64,000 bases of DNA, taken from the NCBI RefSeq assembly GCF_003315515.1, contig NZ_QNRY01000001.1, positions 186,001 through 250,000 on the forward strand, read 5' to 3'. Shown here one piece after another: positions 23,076 through 31,978 of the stretch; position 1 is the first letter of the stretch, and each line of letters starts with the position of its first letter. The DNA is from Brenneria salicis ATCC 15712 = DSM 30166. Lineage in GTDB: Bacteria > Pseudomonadota > Gammaproteobacteria > Enterobacterales > Enterobacteriaceae. The position numbers and the translations under genes are program-made. The notes under the pieces are model-generated. The model was not told the DNA's origin. It did no database searches and saw only the letters and a list, made by a program, of their open reading frames with translations.

Positions 23076-24368
23076 TTACTGGTTGTAAGCATTTTCGCCA
23101 TGGCTGTTGACATCCAGACCTTCGCGCTCTTGTTCTTCCGGTACACGCAGACCAACAACCATATCTGCAACCTTGAACGCGATAAACGCGGCGACGCCAG
23201 ACCACACGAACGTAACAATAACGCTGAACAGCTGTACCCAAACCTGGTGAACCATCGTGACGCCTTCAGCGTAGCCTGTACCACCCAGAGAAGCGGAGGT
23301 GAACACACCGGTCAGGATGCAGCCAACGACGCCGCACACACCGTGAACACCGAACACATCGCACGGGTCATCAACACGCAGCCATCTTTTCAGTACGGTA
23401 CATCCCCATAGACCAGCAATACCACCCGCCAGACCGATGATCAACGCGCCACCGACGCCAACTGTACCCGCTGCCGGCGTAATGGCAACCAGACCGGCGA
23501 TACAACCAGAACACGCACCCAGCAGAGAAGGCTTGCCACGCACCATCCACTCGCCAGCAACCCATGCAAGAATCGCCGCTGCGGTGGCAATTACCGTGTT
23601 CAGGAAAGCCAGCGCCGCAATACCGTTGGCCGCACCAGCAGAACCGGCGTTAAAGCCGAACCAGCCGATGTACAGGATCGCCGTACCAATAAAGACCATC
23701 GGCAGACTGTGCGGTTTAAACGCTTCTTTACCGAAACCAGCGCGTTTGCCCAACAGATAGGCGCCAACCAGACCGGCAACCGCGGCGTTGATATGCACAA
23801 CAGTACCGCCCGCGAAGTCCAGCGCGCCATCAGCGGCCAGATAACCACCGCCCCAAACCATATGGGTCATCGGCAGATAGGAGAACGTCAGCCACAGTGC
23901 GACGAAAATCAACACGGCGGAGAAGCGGATACGTTCAGCAATCGCCCCCACAATCAGCGCAACCGTGATGCAGGCAAAAGACGCCTGATAAGCCACATGC
24001 ACAAACTGATAGAAGGTTCCTGTTACCGATTCAACACCGATACCTTTGAGCATAAACGCGGAGAAATCGCCAAAGAACGCGTTGCCCTCGCTGAATGCCA
24101 GGCTATAGCCGTACACCACCCACAGGATACATACCATGGCAAAGGCGACGGTAACCTGAGTCATCATGGAAAGTACGTTCTTCGAACGGATCAGACCACC
24201 ATAAAACAGTGCGATGCCAGGTATAGTCATAAAAAGTACCAGAGCGGTACAAATCATAATAAATGCATTATCTGCTTTATCGATCGTTGGAGCGGCTGCC
24301 ATCGCCCAGGACGGGAGCAAAGTCGCTACACCAAGACCTAATGAGGAGACAAGTTTTTTCATTTTCAT
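23076..24368 (-). CDS. amtB: Ammonium transporter AmtB
   Basis: A 430-residue trimeric inner-membrane ammonium channel with a cleavable signal peptide (LLPSWAMAA, cleavage about residue 24), as in E. coli. The Amt signature DFAGGTVVHINAAVAGLVGAY contains the first pore His, and FGVHGVCGVVGCILTGVF the second of the twin-His pair. Eleven helices follow the mature N terminus. The cytoplasmic tail ends VPEEQEREGLDVNSHGENAYNQ and would dock GlnK. glnK lies 30 bases upstream in the same operon, driven by the sigma-54 promoter. Confidence 0.97.
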   Translation of the reverse strand: MKMKKLVSSLGLGVATLLPSWAMAAAPTIDKADNAFIMICTALVLFMTIPGIALFYGGLIRSKNVLSMMTQVTVAFAMVCILWVVYGYSLAFSEGNAFFGDFSAFMLKGIGVESVTGTFYQFVHVAYQASFACITVALIVGAIAERIRFSAVLIFVALWLTFSYLPMTHMVWGGGYLAADGALDFAGGTVVHINAAVAGLVGAYLLGKRAGFGKEAFKPHSLPMVFIGTAILYIGWFGFNAGSAGAANGIAALAFLNTVIATAAAILAWVAGEWMVRGKPSLLGACSGCIAGLVAITPAAGTVGVGGALIIGLAGGIAGLWGCTVLKRWLRVDDPCDVFGVHGVCGVVGCILTGVFTSASLGGTGYAEGVTMVHQVWVQLFSVIVTFVWSGVAAFIAFKVADMVVGLRVPEEQEREGLDVNSHGENAYNQ

Positions 24369-24398
24369 CCATCCCTATTTACGAATCTAAGTCAGGTG

Positions 24399-24737
24399 TT
24401 AAAGTGCGGCTTCGTCGGTTTCACCAGTACGAATACGAATAACCCTTTGTAATTCAGAAACAAAAATCTTGCCGTCGCCAATTTTTCCGGTATAAGCCGC
24501 TTTGCTGATCACATCAATGACTTCGTCCAGCTGATCATCAGCAATAGCGATATCGATTTTTACTTTTGGTAGAAAGTTAACGCTGTACTCCGCGCCACGA
24601 TACAATTCAGCATGTCCTTTCTGGCGTCCAAATCCCTTCACCTCGGTGACGGTGAGCCCCTGGATGCCGACAGAAGACAATGCTTCACGCACATCCTCCA
24701 GCTTGAATGGTTTTATCACCACAGTAACCAGTTTCAT
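24399..24737 (-). CDS. glnK: Nitrogen regulatory PII protein GlnK
   Basis: A 112-residue trimeric PII signal protein. It binds ATP/ADP and 2-oxoglutarate, and when de-uridylylated plugs AmtB. The T-loop Tyr51 (in ELYRGAEYSVNFLPKVK), which GlnD uridylylates, is present, with Arg47 that inserts into the AmtB pore, and the signature KAAYTGKIGDGKIFV lies at about 84-97. It is the first gene of glnK-amtB. Confidence 0.98.
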   Translation of the reverse strand: MKLVTVVIKPFKLEDVREALSSVGIQGLTVTEVKGFGRQKGHAELYRGAEYSVNFLPKVKIDIAIADDQLDEVIDVISKAAYTGKIGDGKIFVSELQRVIRIRTGETDEAAL

Positions 24738-24843
24738 TCATCTTCCCCCTAACCATTAAGTTCAGACTTACGCCCGCCACTATTTAGAATTACGTTTTTT
24801 TCGGATTACGATCATCTCGAATGATCTACACGCGATTATTAAA

Positions 24844-24858
24844 GCAAAGGATGTGCCA
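24844..24858 (-). promoter_or_regulatory. Sigma-54 promoter of glnK-amtB
   Basis: On the minus strand TGGCAC-ATCCT-TTGC gives the -24 GG and -12 GC elements at the right spacing for RpoN (consensus TGGCAC-N5-TTGC). It lies about 107 bases before the glnK ATG. Confidence 0.9.
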
Positions 24859-24965
24859 TAAATGATTTATCTGATTCAGATCAATGAGAGAACACTGATA
24901 AGGTCTACTACAAGCTGAAAAAAACGCCAACTGGAGAAAAAAAGCCAAAAAAGCGGCGCAATGGA

Positions 24966-25002
24966 AGCACCAAAAAAGTGCATTGCGCCATTTTTTGGTG
25001 CA
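24966..25002 (-). promoter_or_regulatory. Tandem NtrC binding sites upstream of glnK
   Basis: Two dyads match the NtrC consensus TGCACCA-N5-TGGTGCA: TGCGCCA-TTTTT-TGGTGCA (24984-25002, near perfect) and GCACCAAAAAAGTGCA (24967-24982). They lie about 110-145 bases upstream of the sigma-54 -12 element, a normal enhancer distance. The rest of the 361-bp gap between glnK and mdlB shows nothing else recognisable. Confidence 0.88.
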
Positions 25003-25098
25003 TATAGGCAAAAAACAGAAGGGATATGCCTAGTGATGGTGCGAAGTCATGGGAAGGCAGTCGTTCTGCCCCACATGCTCAGGTGCATTGGCTGCTTA

Positions 25099-26883
25099 TT
25101 AAGCCAGGAGCGATTGCTTATTCCCTTCCGCCGTCGCCAGCGCTTCGCCAACCAATTGCAACTGGTACATTTGATAATACCGTCCTTGCTGGCGCAGTAA
25201 CTGTTGATGGGTTCCCTGCTCGACGGTTTGTCCGCGATGAAGCACCATGATGGTATCCGCATCGACAATGGTTGAGAGTCGATGTGCGATGACAATCAGC
25301 GTCGTTTGTTCACGAATGACCTTAAGCGCTTTCTGAATCGCCTGCTCCGTTCCTGAATCGATATTCGCTGTTGCTTCATCAAGGATCAAAATCCTGGGGG
25401 GTTGCACCAGCACACGGGCGATAGCCAGCAATTGCTTCTGCCCGGTGGACAGGTTATTCCCCTGCTCACCGATACGCGTATGCAATCCTTCTGGAAACGA
25501 GCGTACCAATTCAGACAGTTGCACGATATCCAGCACTCGCCAGACGTCGTCCTCGCTGATATCGCGTCCCAGCGTCACATTCATATACATCGACTCCGCC
25601 AGCACCACCGGATCCTGCTGCACCATAGCCACATTTTGCCGCAATACCTGATGTGACAACGTTTGCAGTGGGCGGCCATCCAGACGAATTTCTCCCTTAC
25701 TGGGCGAATAATAGCCCATCAGCAAATTCGCCAGCGTACTTTTGCCGCTGCCCGTATGCCCTACCAGCGCGACAAATCCTCGTTCGGGGATCGTCAACGA
25801 AATATGCTGCAAGACGCGCGTCTGGTCCGCGTCATAAGAGAATGAAACGTTATCAATCTCGACGCTGCCGCCAGCCAGCGCACGCGTATCCTGACCGTAA
25901 TCCTGTTTCACGCCATCCATCAGTTCGAATATACGTTCGCCCGCGACAACAGCCTGTTGCAGCATGGACTGTTGCGTGGTCAGTTCAATGAGCGGTTCAT
26001 TCAGACGGCCAAGATAGTTAATGAATGCATACAGAACCCCGACGCCGACCGAACCCACGGAACTGAAACCGAATTGCAGCAGCAAACCGCACAACACCAT
26101 GGCAGAAAACAGGCTGAGCAGCGGACGTAAAAGAAAACCATCCAGACGTAGCGTCTGCATGCGCGCCCGATAATGTTCACGGCTGGCAGCCCCCAGCCTT
26201 GCGCCAAAACGCGCCTGCTGGCTGAATTGCTGTATTACGCTCATACCGCTGATGACTTCGTTAAAGCCATCATTGATATCCGCCAGATAACTGCGCACCC
26301 GCCGCACAATCGGCGTACTGTATCGCTGATAAATCATCATAACGATGATGACCGCCGGGAAAATGGTCAACGCGACCAGCGCCATGCGCCAGTCCAGACT
26401 GAACATCGCCACCATCATGGCGCCGATAAGCGCCGCGCTGCGCAATACCGTCGAAACAACCATGACATACAGATCTTTCACGACTTCGGTATCGTTCGTG
26501 ACACGCGAAATCAATTGGCCCACCGGTTGGGTGTCAAACGTGCTGAGCGGCTGACGTAACGCGGCATCCATCACGTCGGTTCGCAACTGCTGTACCACGC
26601 CCACGGCGATCCGGTTGAACAGCAGAGCCTGAAAATAGTGCAGGACGGCGGCCAAAATCTGCAACAGGATATACGCCATGGCGAGTCCGGCAGCTATCGC
26701 CAGCGGGAATTCGCCTTTAGCCACCAGATGGTCAATGAAATAACTGACCAATACCGGGCCGGAAACCTCTGCCGCCGCCGCGATCCAAAGCATCACCACG
26801 CCAAACGCCAGCGGCTTACGCCACGGAGAGCCATAAGCCAGCAGTCGTTTTAACGTCGGCCAAAGCTGTTTAGGGCTATTCAT
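25099..26883 (-). CDS. mdlB: ABC exporter half-transporter MdlB (SmdB)
   Basis: A 594-residue half ABC exporter: six N-terminal helices (about 1-320) and a nucleotide-binding domain with Walker [10 protein letters not shown], signature LSTGQKQ, Walker B ILILDEAT and the H-loop IAHRLST. It should pair with MdlA as a heterodimeric exporter; the substrate is not established. The ATG at 26883 overlaps the mdlA stop by 8 bases and gives the E. coli-like N terminus; the frame extends 10 codons further inside mdlA. Confidence 0.95.
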   Translation of the reverse strand: MNSPKQLWPTLKRLLAYGSPWRKPLAFGVVMLWIAAAAEVSGPVLVSYFIDHLVAKGEFPLAIAAGLAMAYILLQILAAVLHYFQALLFNRIAVGVVQQLRTDVMDAALRQPLSTFDTQPVGQLISRVTNDTEVVKDLYVMVVSTVLRSAALIGAMMVAMFSLDWRMALVALTIFPAVIIVMMIYQRYSTPIVRRVRSYLADINDGFNEVISGMSVIQQFSQQARFGARLGAASREHYRARMQTLRLDGFLLRPLLSLFSAMVLCGLLLQFGFSSVGSVGVGVLYAFINYLGRLNEPLIELTTQQSMLQQAVVAGERIFELMDGVKQDYGQDTRALAGGSVEIDNVSFSYDADQTRVLQHISLTIPERGFVALVGHTGSGKSTLANLLMGYYSPSKGEIRLDGRPLQTLSHQVLRQNVAMVQQDPVVLAESMYMNVTLGRDISEDDVWRVLDIVQLSELVRSFPEGLHTRIGEQGNNLSTGQKQLLAIARVLVQPPRILILDEATANIDSGTEQAIQKALKVIREQTTLIVIAHRLSTIVDADTIMVLHRGQTVEQGTHQQLLRQQGRYYQMYQLQLVGEALATAEGNKQSLLA

Positions 26884-28645
26884 CCTTTGCTCCTTCCGCC
26901 TGCGGCGCGTCATCCAGCGCAGCCTCCAATTGTTGATAGCGATACATATCGCGATACCAACCCGCCTGCGTCACCAGATCACGATGATGACCGCGCTGAG
27001 CCACATGCCCTTGTTGCAGAACCAGAATTTCATTGGCGTCAGTCAGCGCCGACAGACGGTGCGCACTGATAATCAACGTGCGCTGTTCACCCCATTGCTT
27101 CAGATTCTGCAAAATCTGGTGCTCTGTCCGTCCGTCGACCGCTGACAGCGCATCATCCAGCACCAGAATCTCAGCTTCCAGCAACAGGGCGCGGGCAATG
27201 GCAATCCGCTGCTTCTGACCACCGGACAGCATCACGCCCCGCTCGCCCACTTCCGTGTTATATCCCTGGGGAAGCCGCAGAATATCTTCATGCACGCTGG
27301 CGAGCCGTGCCGCCTGTTCTATCTGCGACTGCGTCGCATCAGGTCGCCCTAACGCAATATTGCTCGCCACGGTATCGGAAAACAGAAAAGGCGTTTGTCC
27401 GACGACGGCAAAACGATGACGCCATTCATCCAGCCGGATAGCGGACAACGGCAGATTGTGATACTGGATATCGCCTGATTTGATATCAAAATGTCGAAGA
27501 ATCAATGCCAGCACCGTGCTTTTCCCCGAACCGGTCGGGCCGCAGAGCCCAAGCATGCTGCCAGGCGCCAACGTAAAGCGGATATGGTCCAAAACAGGAC
27601 GTGAGCTTTCAGGATAGTGAAATTCATCAATATTGACGCTCAGCGTTCCCCGACCATCAGGCAGGGAGGCAGAACCTTCCGCGACCACCTGTTCTTCCGA
27701 CAAAAGCTGCCGAATACGGCTATAGGCGGCGCTTCCCCGCTCAACGATATTGAACATCCATGCCAACGCCAGCATCGGCCAAATCATCAGACCAAGATAC
27801 ATCACGAAGCTGGTCAACAACCCCAGCGTCAACGAACCGTTGATAACCATCCAACTGCCGCCACCGATAGCCAACAGGTGCGACAAGCCCACGGCGATAT
27901 AAATGGTGGGATCAAAGCGCGCATCAACCCTTGCGACGCGCATATTTTTAGCGCCGGCATCCGCCGCAACATCGGCAAAACGCCGGGATTGATAGTCTTC
28001 CAGCCCGAATGATTTAATCATGCGAATACTGGTCAGGCTTTCCTGCGCTTGATCATTAAGAGACGAAAACGCCGCCTGAGCCGCTTTGAAACGCTGGTGC
28101 AACTGCGTGCCGTAATGTGTGATTACCAGCGCCATCACCGGCATGGGCAATAACGCCAGCAGTGTCAGTTGCCAGCTAATCTGGGTACACATTACAATCA
28201 GAACCGCACACCCCATCACCATGGAGTCCACCAGCGTGAGTACGCCCTCCCCCGCGGCAAAGACCACACGGTCGACATCATTGGTGGCGCGCGCCATCAA
28301 ATCGCCCGTGCGATGACGAAGGTAAAAGGCAGGATGCTGGCGGCTCAACTGGTGGTAAAAGTCTTCCCGTAGTTCAACGGCCAACTGATAGGACGCACCG
28401 AATAGCAACACGCGCCAGACATAGCGCAGCAGATAAACCATGACAGCCGTCAGCAGCATCACGCCGATCCACTGCATCACCTCAGCCGTCGACATACCAC
28501 GCTGAGTGACCCCGTCAACAATGACGCCGACCAGTTTTGGCGGCAGCAGTTGCAGGATGGCGATCACAATCAGCAACGCCACCGCCCCGACATAACGTCG
28601 CCATTCACGACGAAAATACCAGCCTAGTTGAGCAAACAGTCTCAC
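26876..28645 (-). CDS. mdlA: ABC exporter half-transporter MdlA (SmdA)
   Basis: A 589-residue half ABC exporter and first gene of the mdlAB pair. Membrane domain with [16 protein letters not shown] in the first part; nucleotide-binding domain with Walker [10 protein letters not shown], signature LSGGQKQR, Walker [10 protein letters not shown] (Asp in place of the catalytic Glu) and ISAHRLS. The Glu-to-Asp change suggests that this half carries the degenerate ATP site of the heterodimer, while MdlB has a canonical Glu. The initiation codon is GTG at 28645, giving the conserved [18 protein letters not shown]. decR follows downstream in the genome map but is transcribed as a separate upstream unit. 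Confidence 0.95.
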   Translation of the reverse strand: MRLFAQLGWYFRREWRRYVGAVALLIVIAILQLLPPKLVGVIVDGVTQRGMSTAEVMQWIGVMLLTAVMVYLLRYVWRVLLFGASYQLAVELREDFYHQLSRQHPAFYLRHRTGDLMARATNDVDRVVFAAGEGVLTLVDSMVMGCAVLIVMCTQISWQLTLLALLPMPVMALVITHYGTQLHQRFKAAQAAFSSLNDQAQESLTSIRMIKSFGLEDYQSRRFADVAADAGAKNMRVARVDARFDPTIYIAVGLSHLLAIGGGSWMVINGSLTLGLLTSFVMYLGLMIWPMLALAWMFNIVERGSAAYSRIRQLLSEEQVVAEGSASLPDGRGTLSVNIDEFHYPESSRPVLDHIRFTLAPGSMLGLCGPTGSGKSTVLALILRHFDIKSGDIQYHNLPLSAIRLDEWRHRFAVVGQTPFLFSDTVASNIALGRPDATQSQIEQAARLASVHEDILRLPQGYNTEVGERGVMLSGGQKQRIAIARALLLEAEILVLDDALSAVDGRTEHQILQNLKQWGEQRTLIISAHRLSALTDANEILVLQQGHVAQRGHHRDLVTQAGWYRDMYRYQQLEAALDDAPQAEGAKDE

Positions 28646-28726
28646 GCAGTTTTAATTCCAATATCCAGAGGAGTCGTTACAAACTCAGAAAAACGATTAT
28701 ACCGAAAGCTTATGAATGATAATCAA

Positions 28727-29188
28727 TCATAATGATAAAGGCAGTGCGGTAGTGTGCTTAATACGCTCCATGGCAAAACTGGATGTAACATCAACCAGGC
28801 CGGGAATACCATTCACCAAACGTTTATAGAAATCATCATAACTTTTCATATCAGCGACCTGAACCTGCATCAGATAATCATACTCTCCCGCCATGCGATA
28901 GAAAGACAAGACTTCGGGCATTTCTGATACCACACGGGTAAACGTTTGATACCATTCACTGTTATGCTGCTGTGTCTTCAACAGAACGAACGCGGTAAGC
29001 CCCAGGCCCAATAGTTCGTTATCCAACAAGGCGACGCGCGCCCGGATGTAGCCCTCTTCCTCCAGACGCTTCAACCGTTTCCAGCATGGCGTTGACGTAA
29101 GATTGACCGACTCCGCCAGCGACTGAAGCGACAGCGTGCAATCCTTTTGCAGCAAACTCAGCAAAGCACGATCTATTTTATCTAACAT
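28727..29188 (-). CDS. decR: Lrp/AsnC-family regulator DecR (cysteine detoxification)
   Basis: A 153-residue Lrp-type regulator. The N-terminal helix-turn-helix ([31 protein letters not shown], about 14-45) and C-terminal RAM ligand domain ([41 protein letters not shown]) are complete. The ATG at 29188 gives the E. coli DecR start [10 protein letters not shown]; the open frame extends 12 codons upstream. DecR activates cysteine desulfidase genes when cysteine is high. It is divergent from a cysteine synthase-like enzyme, its probable target here. Confidence 0.93.
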   Translation of the reverse strand: MLDKIDRALLSLLQKDCTLSLQSLAESVNLTSTPCWKRLKRLEEEGYIRARVALLDNELLGLGLTAFVLLKTQQHNSEWYQTFTRVVSEMPEVLSFYRMAGEYDYLMQVQVADMKSYDDFYKRLVNGIPGLVDVTSSFAMERIKHTTALPLSL

Positions 29189-29305
29189 GAGCTTATTCCG
29201 TAGAAAAACTTTCTCTAATTTCACGATTCAGAAGATAAAAAAGCAATCTTTTTTTCTGGAAAACTCGTTAAGCTAATTCCATCGCCGCTTAAACGGGTTT
29301 ACATC

Positions 29306-30382
29306 ATGAACACTAGCTGGGTAAAACAGGCCATCAGCGCCATAGAAGCTGACTTCCAACGCTCCGCCGATACGCATCTCATCCGTCTGACATTACCGAA
29401 TTACCCCGGTATCTATTTCTATTTAAAAGATGAAAGCACGCACCCCAGCGGCAGCCTGGAACACCGTCTGGCGCGTTCTTTATTTCTGTACGGCCTGTGC
29501 AATGGTTGGATCACCGAAGGCACGCCGATTATCGAGGCATCCTCCGGCAGCACCGCCGTCTCCGAAGCCTATTTCGCACGTCTGCTGGGATTACCCTTTA
29601 TCGCCGTTATGCCGGCCTGCACAGCCAAACGGAAAATAGAGCAAATCACCTTTTATGGTGGCCGCTGTCACTTTGTCGAACAAGCGGGGCAGATCTATGC
29701 CGCCTCCGAGCAATTGGCCAAAGAACTGAACGGCCATTATATGGATCAGTTTACCTACGCAGAGCGAGCCACCGACTGGCGCGGTAACAATAACATCGCC
29801 GATAGCATCTACCGCCAGATGTCTCGCGAGCCCAATCCAGTGCCAGATTATATTGTCATGGGTGCAGGCACCGGCGGCACATCCGCAACATTGGGGCGTT
29901 ATATCCGCTATCAAGGCTTTAATACACAACTGGTGGTCGTGGACCCGGAAAATTCGGTTTTCTACGACTGCTATCAACAACGTGATCGTTCGCTTACCGG
30001 CGCATGCGGCAGCCGAATCGAAGGGATCGGTCGTCCAAGGGCGGAACCGTCGTTCATTCCTGAGGTCATCGACAGCATGATCAAAGTCCCCGACGCCGCC
30101 AGCATCGCCACACTCTACTGGCTGGAAGGTATTCTGGGCCGCAAAGTCGGCGCATCCACAGGCACTAATGTCTGGGGAATGCTTCAACTGGCAACACAGA
30201 TGGTCGCTCAAGGTAAACAAGGCGCGATTGTCACCCTGTTGTGCGATAGCGGCGAGCGCTATCTGGACACTTACTACAATAGCGCCTGGGTCGAAAAAAA
30301 TATCGGTGATCTTAAGCCTTATCTCAATAGGCTTAATACCAAAGCGGAATACACCCTCGCCGTGGAACCGGCTAGGGCCTGA
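29306..30382 (+). CDS. PLP-dependent cysteine desulfhydrase-like enzyme (cysteine synthase family)
   Basis: A 358-residue fold-type II PLP enzyme. The Lys-containing segment ([21 protein letters not shown]) departs from the PTGSFKDR motif of CysK, while [25 protein letters not shown], the glycine loop [18 protein letters not shown] and the C-terminal [14 protein letters not shown] are family hallmarks. It belongs with Cds1/CcdA-type enzymes that break down L-cysteine to sulfide, pyruvate and ammonia. Pantoea has, to my recollection, such a gene (ccdA) next to a DecR homologue (ccdR). The divergent decR supports cysteine detoxification; cysteine synthase activity is the alternative. E. coli has cof and ybaE here instead. 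Confidence 0.82.
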   Translation: MNTSWVKQAISAIEADFQRSADTHLIRLTLPNYPGIYFYLKDESTHPSGSLEHRLARSLFLYGLCNGWITEGTPIIEASSGSTAVSEAYFARLLGLPFIAVMPACTAKRKIEQITFYGGRCHFVEQAGQIYAASEQLAKELNGHYMDQFTYAERATDWRGNNNIADSIYRQMSREPNPVPDYIVMGAGTGGTSATLGRYIRYQGFNTQLVVVDPENSVFYDCYQQRDRSLTGACGSRIEGIGRPRAEPSFIPEVIDSMIKVPDAASIATLYWLEGILGRKVGASTGTNVWGMLQLATQMVAQGKQGAIVTLLCDSGERYLDTYYNSAWVEKNIGDLKPYLNRLNTKAEYTLAVEPARA

Positions 30383-30504
30383 GCAGGTTCCCGCAGAAGA
30401 CGCCGTCATCGCTGAATGGCGACGGTTTTTCAGGTAACATACCCGCTTTATCCTCATAGCCTCGTTACAGATTGAGGTTCACACTGCGTCAAGGTGAATG
30501 AAGA

Positions 30505-31200
30505 ATGAAGCGCGCTGTTGTTGTTTTTAGCGGTGGACAAGATTCCACAACCTGCCTGATTCAGGCGCTGCAAAACTACGATGAAGTCCACTGTATAACT
30601 TTCAATTACGGGCAACGTCATCGGGCAGAAATTGATATCGCCAGAGAGCTTGCGCTGACTTTGGGCGTCGCCGCCCATAAAGTTCTCGATGTGGGTTTGC
30701 TCAATGAATTAGCCGCCAGCAGTCTGACGCGGGAAAATATTCCTGTTCCTGACTATGACGCCAATGCGCAAGGCGTACCCAGCACCTTTGTTCCCGGAAG
30801 AAACATCCTTTTCCTGACACTGGCATCCATTTACGCCTATCAGGTTGACGCGCAAGCCGTCATTACCGGTGTATGTGAAACCGATTTCTCCGGCTACCCC
30901 GACTGTCGGGATGAGTTCATCAAAGCATTGAATCAAGCCATTGTGCTTGGCATCGCGCGCGATATTCGCTTTGAAACGCCGCTGATGTGGCTCAATAAAG
31001 CAGAAACCTGGGCGCTGGCGGATTATTATCAACAGTTGGATACTGTCCGCTATCATACCCTGACGTGCTATAACGGCATTAAAGGCGACGGTTGCGGTCA
31101 ATGCGCGGCCTGCCATTTACGCGCTAACGGGCTGAAACAATATCAGGACGAACCGGCTAAAATTATGTTGGCGTTAAAGCATAAGAGCGGTTTGAAATAA
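30505..31200 (+). CDS. queC: 7-cyano-7-deazaguanine synthase QueC
   Basis: A 231-residue ATP-dependent enzyme that makes preQ0 from 7-carboxy-7-deazaguanine in queuosine biosynthesis. The PP-loop [10 protein letters not shown] is at residues 9-18, FNYGQRH follows, and the C-terminal zinc site [19 protein letters not shown] has the four-cysteine pattern. The ATG at 30505 is preceded by AAGG. Divergent in orientation from ybaV as in E. coli. Confidence 0.97.
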   Translation: MKRAVVVFSGGQDSTTCLIQALQNYDEVHCITFNYGQRHRAEIDIARELALTLGVAAHKVLDVGLLNELAASSLTRENIPVPDYDANAQGVPSTFVPGRNILFLTLASIYAYQVDAQAVITGVCETDFSGYPDCRDEFIKALNQAIVLGIARDIRFETPLMWLNKAETWALADYYQQLDTVRYHTLTCYNGIKGDGCGQCAACHLRANGLKQYQDEPAKIMLALKHKSGLK

Positions 31201-31217
31201 TCAGGCTAAGTCAGAGG

Positions 31218-31253
31218 TTCAGGCAAGAACGTTGACCGTCTTGCCTGAATTTC
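31218..31253 (+). terminator. Probable terminator of queC
   Basis: Ten-base perfect arms TTCAGGCAAG (31218-31227) and CTTGCCTGAA (31240-31249) followed by TTTCCC, starting 18 bases after queC. The short T-run makes it a moderate terminator. Confidence 0.65.
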
Positions 31254-31369
31254 CCTGATGTCAACAATAAGACGCAAACACCGTACAAACCAGAAGGCGC
31301 TCAGCCAGAGACTTCTGAATGATATCCCGCTTCCTCCTTTCCCTCGGCGATATCCCACATGACGAATAG

Positions 31370-31474
31370 CATTCATGTACTCGCGTCGCTCACCTTCAAG
31401 CTGCAGGGCCTTTTGCGTTAGGCCAGCCAAAGCTCGCAACCGAATCGCATTTCATCGCCCGGTTGCAAACAGCA
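31370..31474 (-). pseudogene. Decayed 3' end of a gene, possibly a biotin-dependent carboxyltransferase (UAHS/PxpC-like)
   Basis: Directly after the ybaV stop, the minus strand reads LQPGDEMRFGCELWLA and a stop; shifting frame just before that stop continues LTQKALQLEGERREYMNAIRH. Joined across the shift, PGDxxRF followed by a helix rich in Ala, Gln and Leu resembles the C-terminal end of allophanate hydrolase subunit 2 / 5-oxoprolinase subunit C proteins. The alternative is a remnant of ybaW, which occupies this place in E. coli and whose C terminus (TQKALALEGELRE) is strikingly similar to the second segment. Either way, only about 35 codons with a frameshift remain. Confidence 0.45.
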
Positions 31475-31834
31475 TCACAGTTTTAAGCGAGAGAGATTAC
31501 GCTCCACCAGCGCGGCGCCAATCCCCGGCACTTCTTTTAATTGCTCGATCTGCGTGAAAGGACCATTTTGTTCGCGATAATTGACGATAGCTTCGGCTTT
31601 CTTAAGACCTATGCCGTTCATCACCTCAGCTAATTCGGTCGCCGTTCCCGTATTGATACTTACTTCATCCTCATCAACATTCGGCAGTTGCGCTTTCTCC
31701 GCTTTTTGCCCAGATAAAGCCGGTTTTACCACCGCCGCATTATCAGCCTTGGCAACGGCCTGAGCGAGTAGCGGTAACCCAGACAGACTCATTCCCATTA
31801 TCAGACAAAACGCTTTTATTGCTGATTTCTTCAT
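31475..31834 (-). CDS. ybaV: Secreted helix-hairpin-helix protein YbaV (ComEA-like)
   Basis: A 119-residue protein with a signal peptide (cleavage about residue 25, LLAQAVA) and a C-terminal double helix-hairpin-helix domain (SINTGTATELAEVMNGIGLKKAEAIVNYREQNGPFTQIEQLKEVPGIGAALVERN), the ComEA-type DNA-binding fold. It is predicted to bind DNA in the periplasm; its role in enterobacteria is not established. It follows ppiD in the same orientation. Confidence 0.92.
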   Translation of the reverse strand: MKKSAIKAFCLIMGMSLSGLPLLAQAVAKADNAAVVKPALSGQKAEKAQLPNVDEDEVSINTGTATELAEVMNGIGLKKAEAIVNYREQNGPFTQIEQLKEVPGIGAALVERNLSRLKL

Positions 31835-31916
31835 GCTGTTTCCTCCTTGTGTTTGACAGCACGGCTACCTTGCCGAAGCACGCGGTTTATCGCAAACAGC
31901 AGAATTTAAATGTGGA

Positions 31917-31941
31917 AAAGGCCGCGAAAGCGACCTTTTGT
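31917..31941 (-). terminator. Terminator of ppiD
   Basis: Minus-strand stem AAAAGGTCGC/CGCGGCCTTTT with a TTT loop ending in a T-run, 38 bases after the ppiD stop. Confidence 0.7.
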
Positions 31942-31978
31942 TGTTGCAACAGTTTGCAAATTTATGCGGAGCTTATTG

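Noticed and set aside
29591-30457. 288-codon frame opposite the cysteine desulfhydrase-like gene
   Set aside because: Antisense shadow; the plus-strand frame has clear PLP-enzyme motifs.
31206-31439. 77-codon minus-strand frame after ybaV taken as an intact gene
   Set aside because: It begins with TTG inside a frameshifted remnant, and only its first 20 residues resemble anything; the rest is Arg/Trp-rich noise across the queC terminator.
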